In this document: in pieces, positions 1 through 6,041 of the stretch
Layout: each line of letters begins with the position of its first letter
Position numbering within the stretch: position 1 is the stretch's first letter
Source of the DNA: Caldithrix sp.
GTDB lineage: Bacteria; Zhuqueibacterota; Zhuqueibacteria; Oceanimicrobiales; Oceanimicrobiaceae
Assembly (NCBI GenBank): GCA_004357015.1
Contig: SMXE01000158.1
Coordinates: forward strand, 1-8,705
Direction: 5' to 3'
DNA: 8,705 nt
Program-made: the position numbers and the translations under genes
The notes under the pieces: model-generated
Databases searched by the model: none
The model's input: only the letters and a program-made list of their open reading frames with translations
Told to the model about the DNA's origin: nothing

Positions 1-1119
1 AATCACTTTGATGAAGCGAAATCCGCCTTCCTGTCTCTGCGGAACAACTACGGGAGCCATTCCCTGGCTGCGGTAGGCATGTTGCGATTGGGGCAGTGCG
101 ATTTCAACGCTGGCAGGTACAACGAGGCGATACCGGTTTTCAGGAAATATATTGAATTGTACCCTGAAGCCGAGACCGCAACGGATGCTCTCGAAGGCAT
201 CCAGTTGTGCTACTATCAACTGGGCCAGGCAGAACAAGCTTCAGAGGCATTTGAAAAGCTGATTCGGCAATCCCCGGATGGCATGCTGGCTGCAGACGCG
301 CGTTTCCGGCTGGCGCAAAATTATCTGGAATTGGACCGCCAACCCAAGGCCATCACTGCCTTCAAGGAAATTCTTACCCTCTATCCGGGCACTTCCTATG
401 CCAGGGATGCGCAGTTGGCGTTGGCCCGGGCCTACGCTTCAAAGGAGGACTTTCCGTCAGCAAACGAGGAGTTCTTGCGATACCTCAAATACTTTCCGGA
501 CAGTCAGGAAATTCCTGCAGTCCTGTTCGAGTTGGGTGCGGGATATTTCAACCTCGAAAGCTACCTGAGCGCCAGTGACTACTTTAACCGGATCGTTCAG
601 GATTTTGCCGGCACATCCTTCTATCGTCCGGCGCTGCAAAATCTGGGTTGGTGCTTCGACCGTCTGGGTGAAAAAGAACGGGCGCTAAGTTATCTGGATG
701 CATACCTTGGCGAAAATTCCGGAGCAGTTGATGCGAAGCGAGTAAAATTGCAGGTGGCGAGAATCAAAGCTGAGTTGGGCCTTAGGGACCCAGCCCTGTA
801 CATCCTCCGCGACTTGCAGTCAGCGGATGATAGCGAAATTGCCACCGAGGCATCTTATCGGCTCGGGTCAATTTATCGCGAGATGCAGAGATGGCAGCCG
901 GCAAGACAAGCGTTCAATGACGCCATTCGCAAAGGAGCACGGGACGACTACTATCGACTGAGTGCAATTTCTGAACTAGCCGCAATTTATGAAACCGAAC
1001 AGGATTGGCCGCGCGCTGTTGCCACCTACCAACTCTTGGCGGAAAGTGCTCCCGAAGAAATGTGGGTTTCAGCCGCTCAGGAAAGAATCAATGCCTTAAC
1101 GCCAATGCTTTCGCATTAA
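1..1119 (+). CDS. TPR-repeat protein, C-terminal part (5' end outside window)
   Basis: The reading frame is open from the first base, so this is the last 372 residues of a longer protein and the ATG at 79 is only an internal methionine. The whole stretch is helical and built of tandem units of about 36-39 residues with the TPR pattern: a small residue and Y/F near the middle, then A..F, then YP at the turn. Examples are AIPVFRKYIELYP, AITAFKEILTLYP and ANEEFLRYLKYFP. About nine units are visible. Such proteins act as protein-protein scaffolds. Those encoded next to Tol/Exb genes (YbgF/CpoB, BamD-like) are periplasmic or bound to the outer membrane. The signal peptide that would prove export is not in the window. 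The gene is followed 48 bases later by exbB and is probably the upstream member of the same operon. Naming it CpoB would go too far, because it is clearly longer and lacks visible diagnostic features. Confidence 0.88.
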   Translation, partial: NHFDEAKSAFLSLRNNYGSHSLAAVGMLRLGQCDFNAGRYNEAIPVFRKYIELYPEAETATDALEGIQLCYYQLGQAEQASEAFEKLIRQSPDGMLAADARFRLAQNYLELDRQPKAITAFKEILTLYPGTSYARDAQLALARAYASKEDFPSANEEFLRYLKYFPDSQEIPAVLFELGAGYFNLESYLSASDYFNRIVQDFAGTSFYRPALQNLGWCFDRLGEKERALSYLDAYLGENSGAVDAKRVKLQVARIKAELGLRDPALYILRDLQSADDSEIATEASYRLGSIYREMQRWQPARQAFNDAIRKGARDDYYRLSAISELAAIYETEQDWPRAVATYQLLAESAPEEMWVSAAQERINALTPMLSH

Positions 1120-1156
1120 GTAAAATCACCTACAGTATGAACCAAACAAAAGGGAC

Positions 1157-1160
1157 GGAG
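1157..1160 (+). promoter_or_regulatory. Ribosome-binding site of exbB-like gene
   Basis: GGAG lies seven bases before the ATG at 1168. It supports this start over the ATG at 1138, which opens a different, non-homologous frame. Confidence 0.6.
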
Positions 1161-1167
1161 ATCCAAA

Positions 1168-1785
1168 ATGGAGTTCAACTTATTCGAAACGCTCAAATCC
1201 AGTTTTGTCCTGGTCATCCTTATGGGATGCTCAGTGATCGCAGTGACATTTATTTTCGAACGTTGGTTTTATTTGAAACGCACGGCTGTAAATTCTGACC
1301 ATTTTTTTAAACAAATTCGCGATGCCGTACAGCGCGGCGGCCTGGAGGCAGCGATTTCCGTATGCGCCGCATCTGTTTCGTCTTTGGCGAATGTCATTCG
1401 TGCCGGCCTGGAAGAGCGGAACAACGATCCCAGGGGCTCAGAAGAAATCATGGATGCAGTCGCCATGGAAGAACGCGCCAAGCTGGAAAAAAATCTGAAT
1501 ATCCTCGGAACGCTGGCAAATATCTCGCCTTTGATCGGACTTTTTGGCACCGTCATCGGCATCATTCGAGCGTTTCATGCGATGGCCATGAACGGTTCGG
1601 CCGGTCCGGCGGTCATCTCTGCCGGCATTGCCGAGGCCCTGCTCACAACTGCGGCAGGGTTGGTGGTCGCGGTGCCGGCGGTTGTCTTCTACAATTTCTT
1701 TCTGCGGCAGGTCAACAGCACTATGTCCGACATTGAATCGGTGAGCAAAAAGGTGACTGTTTTTCTTAATGCGGCCGCCAGATAG
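1168..1785 (+). CDS. MotA/TolQ/ExbB proton-channel family protein
   Basis: This is the pentameric inner-membrane channel subunit of an Exb/Tol motor, which uses the proton motive force to drive a TonB/TolA-type transducer. At 205 aa it is close to the compact ExbB/TolQ size. The first membrane helix is at about residues 11-30, followed by a cytoplasmic helical stretch (about 45-110). Membrane helix two (about 112-140) contains ISPLIGLFGTVIGI, and helix three (about 150-180) contains GIAEALLTTAAGLVVAVPA, both hallmark family motifs. The polar residues lining the family's pore are kept: T128 (GTV), E156 (GIAEAL) and T161 (TAAGL), matching T148, E176 and T181 of E. coli ExbB. It is therefore expected to be functional. 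It is followed by two exbD genes. Sequence alone does not separate ExbB from TolQ; the downstream TonB-like gene favours ExbB. Confidence 0.95.
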   Translation: MEFNLFETLKSSFVLVILMGCSVIAVTFIFERWFYLKRTAVNSDHFFKQIRDAVQRGGLEAAISVCAASVSSLANVIRAGLEERNNDPRGSEEIMDAVAMEERAKLEKNLNILGTLANISPLIGLFGTVIGIIRAFHAMAMNGSAGPAVISAGIAEALLTTAAGLVVAVPAVVFYNFFLRQVNSTMSDIESVSKKVTVFLNAAAR

Positions 1786-1839
1786 CGGTTCTGAACGAAA
1801 ACAGCCTTTTCTCGTCATTCACGCATCTCTTTAATATTG

Positions 1840-1853
1840 ATTCTCCGGAGAAT
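1840..1853 (+). promoter_or_regulatory. 14-base perfect palindrome containing the ribosome-binding site of the first exbD
   Basis: ATTCTCCGGAGAAT is self-complementary over all 14 bases and ends two bases before the ATG at 1856. The Shine-Dalgarno GGAG (1847-1850) lies in its right half, five bases from the start codon. In mRNA it could fold as a 5-bp stem with a CCGG loop and partly hide the ribosome-binding site; as DNA it could be a dyad protein site. The symmetry is seen directly. A regulatory role is inference. Confidence 0.45.
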
Positions 1854-1855
1854 AA

Positions 1856-2266
1856 ATGAAAGCAAACGCTCAAAATCAGAAACGCGGCCTGACGGAAATC
1901 AACCTGACGTCATTGGTTGATGTCTGTTTGACGCTCGTAATCATCTTCATGGTCGCTTCACCTTTTGTTTTGCAATCGGGCATAAGGGTGTCAACGCCAT
2001 CGCTCGAACAGGCGAAACATGATGATGACGCCACTGACCTGAAGGCCGAAATTTACCTGAAATCCGATGGGTCATTGTTGCTGAACGGCAGCAGCATGCA
2101 CGTGGCTGCGTTTGGCGATTCACTCCGCAACCTTCTGGCCGCCAGCCACAGCAAGCAGGTGCTGATCAGTGCCGAAGGTGAGGTTTTTTACGATCAGGTC
2201 ATCGCCATCATGGACGAAGCCAGACAATGTGGCGCCCTGAGCCTGTCCATCGTCAGGCGAAACTGA
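1856..2266 (+). CDS. ExbD/TolR-family motor subunit, canonical copy
   Basis: This is a single-pass inner-membrane protein whose helix sits inside the ExbB/TolQ pore and carries protons through an aspartate, with a C-terminal periplasmic domain that contacts peptidoglycan or the transducer. It is 136 aa, the usual family length. A short basic N-terminus with EINLTSLVDVCLTLVIIFMV (residues 14-33) forms the membrane helix. D22 occupies the essential proton-carrier position (D25 of E. coli ExbD, D23 of TolR). Residues 45-135 form the periplasmic alpha/beta domain, including the typical SLLLNG and VLISAEGEVFYDQV stretches. GGAG five bases before the ATG sets the start. It lies 70 bases after exbB and 34 before a second, divergent exbD copy. 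ExbD and TolR cannot be told apart from this sequence. Confidence 0.93.
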   Translation: MKANAQNQKRGLTEINLTSLVDVCLTLVIIFMVASPFVLQSGIRVSTPSLEQAKHDDDATDLKAEIYLKSDGSLLLNGSSMHVAAFGDSLRNLLAASHSKQVLISAEGEVFYDQVIAIMDEARQCGALSLSIVRRN

Positions 2267-2286
2267 AGTTACTTCAATCTGTGTGC

Positions 2287-2298
2287 AAAGGTAGAAGG
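2287..2298 (+). promoter_or_regulatory. Ribosome-binding region of second exbD
   Basis: AAAGG (2287-2291) lies nine bases before the ATG at 2301, and a second purine run, AGAAGG, follows it. The spacing of the first supports the 2301 start. Confidence 0.45.
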
Positions 2299-2300
2299 TT

Positions 2301-2702
2301 ATGAATCAGCCCATCTGTAAAATCGATATGACGCCACTTGTTGGCGTGGCACTCATCCTGGTGATCGTCTTTATTGTCACATCACCCTTGAACATGGCTC
2401 CAATCGATACGGATATTCGACTGCCAAAGGCGGCGACGGTTGCAGCTAAGTCACAAACGAACATAACCATTTCCCTCACTTCGGATTTGCGATTGGCGAT
2501 AAATGAGGATTGGGTTCGCAACAATCAGTTCGAATCCAGATTGCAACGCGAGTTGAAGAAGCACCCGGACCGGCTGGTGGTTATCCGGGCGGATAAAGAC
2601 GTCCGGCACAAACGCATCCTTCATATTTTGAGTCAGATCAAGAATGCGGGTGCAAGCAAAATTGCACTTGCTACAGAGCAAAGAAGACGGGTGAGCCTTT
2701 AG
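2301..2702 (+). CDS. ExbD/TolR-family protein lacking the proton-carrying aspartate
   Basis: This is a second ExbD/TolR subunit, 133 aa, with the expected architecture: a very short cytoplasmic end, one membrane helix (about residues 10-29) and a periplasmic domain with the family's NEDWV and LVVIRADKDVRHKRILHIL stretches. The helix motif is otherwise textbook (IDMTPLVGVALILVIVFIV), but position 15 is glycine where the family has aspartate. The codon is GGC at 2343-2345, one base from an Asp codon. In E. coli ExbD and TolR this aspartate is required for proton-driven activity. The frame is intact, with a ribosome-binding site and normal length, so this is not an obvious pseudogene. It probably works as a non-protonating partner of the first copy, perhaps in a mixed dimer in the ExbB pore, or as a peptidoglycan-binding accessory. 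The pairing is inference; the substitution is seen directly. Confidence 0.9.
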   Translation: MNQPICKIDMTPLVGVALILVIVFIVTSPLNMAPIDTDIRLPKAATVAAKSQTNITISLTSDLRLAINEDWVRNNQFESRLQRELKKHPDRLVVIRADKDVRHKRILHILSQIKNAGASKIALATEQRRRVSL

Positions 2703-2776
2703 CCCATTGATACATACGTGAGGCCCCTTGCGCGACTGACAAGAGTGCAAAAAAATGTAGAGAGTAGACCAACGTT

Positions 2777-3802
2777 ATGAAAAACATTCATTTATTAAAT
2801 TTCAACATGCGGCGCATTTTGTCGGCACTCGAGATACTCAACGAGAAAACGGCCATTCGCCTTTTCCGTTCGTCTCCTCTGCGTTATGTCTTAGCTGTCT
2901 TCATGTCCACGATTCTGCACGTGGCCATCCTCGGTGGTTACTCGCTACTCACGAGTTTCGATCATCGTGCTGTTCTTGAAATACGCGAGATCACTTTCGT
3001 AGACCTCAGTGAAGCACCAGTCCGGAAAACCGAACCCGAACCGGAAATGCTATCTGTGAAAAAAGAAAGCAGTAGGGGTTTGGTGACTAAGTCGGTTGAA
3101 CCGGCTAAGGGAACGGTAATTGCCCGACGGCAGTTGGAGCAAGCTGGTGACTCGCCTGTTAATGGCGCCATTCTGCGCCTGCAAGCCCCAATCAGCCTCG
3201 GAAGTCATTCCGCCATCGCCATGGCAAGACCGGATGGCAGCGACATCATTAGGGTGTCGCCCGCCAGAGGGAGTCGAAATGCCAGAACGCTGAGCAATCC
3301 TGTGGCCGCAATCTCTCTGGGCAAGCAAGAAAGGCTCGAACGACCTGGAACAGCACAAATGGTTTCTTTCAGAAGCCAGGGTCAACCCCATGCGCAGATA
3401 GCGCTGAATCCCAAAGGCCGAATTGTCGAGATGGTTGCCTCGGAGAGTGCAGTCGGATTGCCTGTTCTCGCTGGAAAAAACAGAGCAATAGAGCCGGCAG
3501 CGATGGAGTCCAACACGTCCATCACCGGGCCTTTGGCCCGGAGAAGAATCAGGAAAAAAGTCATTCCCCGATTCCCGCTCTGGGCTAAACGAAAAGGCGT
3601 TGGTGCAGCTATTTCCTTGCAGTTTACGGTGATGCAGGATGGGCGTGTGAAGGAAAATATCGCCGTTGTGCGTACCAGCGGTTCTAAGGAATGGGATAAT
3701 CAGGTCATTCAAACGCTCGGAAATTGGCTTTTTGTCCCTCTTACGCACTCGTCTGAAAGAACTCAAACGGGCACTATCACTTTTCAATTTCGGATTGACT
3801 AA
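2777..3802 (+). CDS. TonB-like energy transducer
   Basis: This is the predicted transducer that carries motor energy from the ExbB/ExbD complex across the periplasm. It has 341 aa and three regions. The N-terminal cytoplasmic segment of about 35 residues is long for a TonB. A single membrane helix follows (about 36-60), with S44-x3-H48 (STILH) matching the S16-x3-H20 helix motif of E. coli TonB that contacts ExbD. A low-complexity periplasmic spacer (about 75-255) is not notably Pro-rich apart from EPEPE. The TonB C-terminal domain spans about 256-341: RFPLWAKRKGVGAAISLQF, then DGRV, VVRTSG, W306, NWLFVPL and the final TFQFRID strand. The ATG at 2777 has only a weak purine-rich upstream region; the in-frame ATG at 2807 is possible and would leave the helix intact. 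It lies 74 bases after the second exbD and 12 before the next gene. Confidence 0.9.
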   Translation: MKNIHLLNFNMRRILSALEILNEKTAIRLFRSSPLRYVLAVFMSTILHVAILGGYSLLTSFDHRAVLEIREITFVDLSEAPVRKTEPEPEMLSVKKESSRGLVTKSVEPAKGTVIARRQLEQAGDSPVNGAILRLQAPISLGSHSAIAMARPDGSDIIRVSPARGSRNARTLSNPVAAISLGKQERLERPGTAQMVSFRSQGQPHAQIALNPKGRIVEMVASESAVGLPVLAGKNRAIEPAAMESNTSITGPLARRRIRKKVIPRFPLWAKRKGVGAAISLQFTVMQDGRVKENIAVVRTSGSKEWDNQVIQTLGNWLFVPLTHSSERTQTGTITFQFRID

Positions 3803-3803
3803 C

Positions 3804-3810
3804 GGGGTGA
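3804..3810 (+). promoter_or_regulatory. Ribosome-binding site of the FlgD-Ig protein gene
   Basis: GGGGTGA lies just after the tonB stop codon and four bases before the ATG at 3815. This tight spacing points to co-translation with the tonB-like gene. Confidence 0.5.
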
Positions 3811-3814
3811 AAAC

Positions 3815-4654
3815 ATGAAACGAAGATTCGTCTATGTCGCCACGCTAATGTTGCCACTCAGCGTCGTGGCACAGCAAGAAAGCGCAGATAGCAGCAACGT
3901 TCTAAACGACGTTGTGATCCATGAAAAATTTGAAGCGCAGCATGAAGAGGAAAAACTGCCCTTCGACATGGAGCTCGACTTCTCCGAAGTTGTAAACATC
4001 GATTTGTCTTTGGGGTGGAACAGTATTGACGCGATACAAAACCCGGACGGATCTCATTTAAACAACGAGTTGCCTTTGCAACTGTCATCGCCGGAGTTGG
4101 CAGTGATTCAACCGGCCCCGGTGAAAGTTTTCCACACACAATTTGAGCAGGTATCCAGGTGGCAACTGAACATAACCGCAAGTAACGGTGGGCTGTTCCG
4201 AACCATCGCCGGCGAAGGGAATCCACCGGCAGAAATCGCCTGGGATGGGAAAAGCAACAGCGGCGACCCACTCATTGCCGGAGAAAATTACGCTTACAAT
4301 TTCATTGCTGTTGACAAAGCCGGCAACAAAAAGACCTTTCCCGGTAGTTCTTTTTCCGTGCCAGCATTCTATATCCTTCTTGATGGTGGCCTGCTAATCG
4401 GCCTGGACAGTTCCAGGCTTTTCACGACCGATAGAATCCGGCTGCTACCACAAGCTAAGCGCTATGCCCGCGAAATAGCGGGATTGATTCGTTACTATTC
4501 GCGTGACGAAGGAGTTACGATCAATAGCAATATTCCCGATTGGGACAGTTTCCTGGAGATTCTGTCTGATGAACTCATGGTAGATGACGATTTTTTTACA
4601 CGCATGCATCATGGAGTACAGCACGACAACAGCCTAAAGATATACATAAAATGA
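3815..4654 (+). CDS. Exported protein with FlgD-type Ig domain and possible degenerate OmpA-like C-terminus
   Basis: The protein has 279 aa. Residues 1-19 are a clear signal peptide (MKRR, a hydrophobic core, cleavage likely at VVA|QQ), so it is periplasmic or surface-exposed and carries no lipobox cysteine. Residues 20-100 are acidic and of unknown fold. Residues about 100-183 match the FlgD-type Ig-like domain: W116-x-L-x-I, GEGNPPAEIAWDG, G-x-x-Y-x-Y and VDKAGN. The last 95 residues are less certain. A strand (about 185-202), a helix starting at LPQAKRYAREIAGLIRYYSR, a strand VTINSNI, a second helix (about 243-263) and a final strand SLKIYIK follow the order of an OmpA/Pal-type peptidoglycan-binding domain, but the conserved Asp/Arg peptidoglycan residues are not recognisable. 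It begins 12 bases after the tonB-like gene and ends the operon. A Pal-like anchor role is a hypothesis; the signal peptide and Ig domain are well supported. Confidence 0.82.
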   Translation: MKRRFVYVATLMLPLSVVAQQESADSSNVLNDVVIHEKFEAQHEEEKLPFDMELDFSEVVNIDLSLGWNSIDAIQNPDGSHLNNELPLQLSSPELAVIQPAPVKVFHTQFEQVSRWQLNITASNGGLFRTIAGEGNPPAEIAWDGKSNSGDPLIAGENYAYNFIAVDKAGNKKTFPGSSFSVPAFYILLDGGLLIGLDSSRLFTTDRIRLLPQAKRYAREIAGLIRYYSRDEGVTINSNIPDWDSFLEILSDELMVDDDFFTRMHHGVQHDNSLKIYIK

Positions 4655-4697
4655 CCTTCAACTCGACTGCATCTCTTATCGGATATAACTGCGGTAA

Positions 4698-4741
4698 TGA
4701 AGAGTATATCCTGCCAAAAATTGACAGTTTTTGACTCTTCA
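4698..4741 (+). repeat. Nested inverted repeat downstream of the motor operon
   Basis: The outer arms TGAAGAGT (4698-4705) and ACTCTTCA (4734-4741) are fully complementary. Inside them CAAAAA (4715-4720) pairs with TTTTTG (4728-4733) around a 7-base loop, leaving a 9-base bulge on the left side. The loop is TTGACAG, which contains a perfect -35 hexamer; a weak -10 (TACGAA, 4744-4749) follows at 17 bases. It could be a weak or factor-dependent terminator, an mRNA 3'-end stabiliser, or a promoter for the activator gene. The pairing is seen; the role is unknown. Confidence 0.4.
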
Positions 4742-4864
4742 GGTACGAAGTAACCAACCTGTTTTGCGCACTCTTTGGCCACCGGGGTCTCACCAAAAGT
4801 GCTTTCCTGCGTTTTGCTTAGAATACTCCATCCAGACAGCGTCGTAGGACGTCACAAAATCTAA

Positions 4865-4882
4865 ACAATTGGGGACAATTGT
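4865..4882. promoter_or_regulatory. 18-base dyad, candidate operator before the activator gene
   Basis: ACAATTG-GGGA-CAATTGT has perfect 7-base arms around a 4-base centre, 36 bases before the activator's first possible start. Two-fold symmetry of this size is typical of sites for dimeric Fis-type HTH proteins such as the one encoded next to it, so autoregulation is a reasonable guess. No second copy of the site was noticed in this window. Confidence 0.4.
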
Positions 4883-4900
4883 CGATATTTGCATTACGAT
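4872..4900 (+). promoter_or_regulatory. Possible sigma70-type promoter of the activator gene
   Basis: GGGACA (4872-4877, four of six matches to TTGACA) and TACGAT (4895-4900, four of six matches to TATAAT) are separated by 17 bases. The -35 lies within the 18-base dyad, so a protein bound there would block it. If used, transcription would start about 4907, only some 10 bases before the TTG codon at 4918, giving a very short leader. The match is modest. Confidence 0.25.
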
Positions 4901-4917
4901 AACAACCAATTCGATGA

Positions 4918-5991
4918 TTGTCTGGGCGTCTACAGTTGAGAAATGTGAAGAAAAAGTCAGGTCGTAAGTTAGCTTGGTGCTGCGATATCATTGGCAAAAG
5001 CAGCCCAATGAAAGCGATTTATTCTACCATCGAGAAAGTATCGACGAGCCCAAGCGCGACAGTCTTGATTCTAGGGGACAGCGGAACGGGAAAGGAATTA
5101 ATCGCGCGGGCAATTCATAAAAGCGGTGCGTGCGCCGATAAGCCATTTGTCGAAATCAATTGTACTGCCCTCCCTGAAAATCTGCTTGAAACGGAGCTTT
5201 TCGGTTACGAACCAGGAGCTTTTACAGATGCCAAACACACCAAAAAAGGACTGATTGAAATTGCCGACGGCGGCACCTTCTTTATCGATGAGATCGGCGA
5301 CTTAAACCTCCGCTTGCAAGTCAAACTGGTGAAAGCGTTGGAGGAAAAACGATTCCGCCGGATTGGCGGAACTGAGAACATCTCCGTAACCATGCGCATC
5401 ATCACTGCCACAAACAGAGACCTGGTTGGCCTGGTTAGAAAAGGAAGATTTCGTGAAGACCTTTTCTATCGGTTAAATGTTGTGACCATTCACGCCCCGA
5501 CTTTGAGAGAACGCGGCCAGGATATTATTCTGTTGGCAAAACATTTTCTCAGGCTGTTTAATCATGGCCACAACCGCAGTGTCACAGGGTTCACTGATGA
5601 CGCAAGAGCGCTACTTCTCGAGTACCCCTGGCCCGGGAATGTCCGCGAGCTGAAAAATTCTATAGAGCGAGCTGTTTTGCTCGGCACCACAACCAAAATC
5701 ACCGTTGAAGATTTGGAGCTTGGGTCGGGACACATTATCCAGAATTATCCTGCCAAAGTAAAATACACCGACAAGGTTGAAATCGAGATCCCACCGCAAG
5801 GCATTTCTTTGGTCGAGCTTGAAAGAGTGGCTATTGAAAAAGCGATGAAAATGGCCAAAGGAAACCTGAGCATGGCGTCCCGGCTTTTGAGAATCAGCCG
5901 TGAGACCCTGCGATATCGACTCAAAAAACACTTTATCAGCGAGCTCCGCAGCAAGAATGGCTATGATAGCTGTTTAAGCCCCACGGTCTAG
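4918..5991 (+). CDS. Sigma54-type AAA+ transcription activator without a sensor domain
   Basis: This is an enhancer-binding protein of the NtrC/PspF group, which uses ATP to open promoters bound by sigma54 RNA polymerase. With 357 codons, it has an AAA+ domain at about residues 23-265 and a Fis-type HTH at about 297-340. Seen motifs are Walker A GDSGTGKE (53-60), the sigma54-contact loop GAFTDA (100-105; usual form GAFTGA), Walker B FFIDEIG (D124, E125), ATNRDL, the arginine-finger region FREDLFYRLNVV (178-189), and sensor II PWPGNVREL (237-245). Only about 20 residues precede the AAA+ domain, so there is no receiver, GAF or PAS domain. A TGA immediately before the TTG at 4918 rules out a longer start. 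TTG 4936 and GTG 4945 are alternatives, and none has a good Shine-Dalgarno. Targets are unknown; the adjacent motor operon or the gene itself are candidates. Confidence 0.92.
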   Translation: MSGRLQLRNVKKKSGRKLAWCCDIIGKSSPMKAIYSTIEKVSTSPSATVLILGDSGTGKELIARAIHKSGACADKPFVEINCTALPENLLETELFGYEPGAFTDAKHTKKGLIEIADGGTFFIDEIGDLNLRLQVKLVKALEEKRFRRIGGTENISVTMRIITATNRDLVGLVRKGRFREDLFYRLNVVTIHAPTLRERGQDIILLAKHFLRLFNHGHNRSVTGFTDDARALLLEYPWPGNVRELKNSIERAVLLGTTTKITVEDLELGSGHIIQNYPAKVKYTDKVEIEIPPQGISLVELERVAIEKAMKMAKGNLSMASRLLRISRETLRYRLKKHFISELRSKNGYDSCLSPTV

Positions 5992-6041
5992 TACATGTCA
6001 TTCGGCTGGATATTCAAACAGAGGCAGGATGAATCATTCGG
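5992..6041. other. Convergent intergenic gap with a 10-base direct repeat
   Basis: Fifty bases separate the stop codons of the converging genes. TCATTCGGCT occurs at 5998-6007 and again at 6034-6043, the second copy running into the stop codon of the leftward gene. No terminator-like hairpin with a T-run was found on either strand. Confidence 0.4.

Larger units (their letters stand above)
4655..4917 (+). other. Intergenic region between the motor operon and the activator gene
   Basis: 263 bases without a convincing gene. It contains a two-part hairpin (4698-4741) soon after the operon's end and an 18-base dyad (4865-4882) before the activator gene. No GC-rich stem followed by a T-run, and so no classical rho-independent terminator, was seen. 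No -24/-12 sigma54 promoter (GG-N10-GC) was found. A 17-codon ATG-led frame (4914-4967) starts just ahead of the activator gene in another frame and looks accidental. Confidence 0.6.

Noticed and set aside
1541..1566. TTGGCACC resembling a sigma54 -24 element
   Set aside because: It sits inside the exbB coding region and lacks a GC at the -12 position with ten-base spacing.
3050..3787. 245-codon open frame on the minus strand
   Set aside because: It lies entirely opposite the tonB-like gene, has no family motifs and no ribosome-binding site; it is a shadow of that gene.
4770..4795. TTGGCC with downstream GG as a sigma54 promoter for the activator
   Set aside because: Ten bases after the GG there is CT instead of GC, so the -12 element is missing.
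4914..4967. 17-codon ATG-led leader peptide ahead of the activator
   Set aside because: It overlaps the activator start in another frame, has no ribosome-binding site and no attenuator-like codon run; probably chance.
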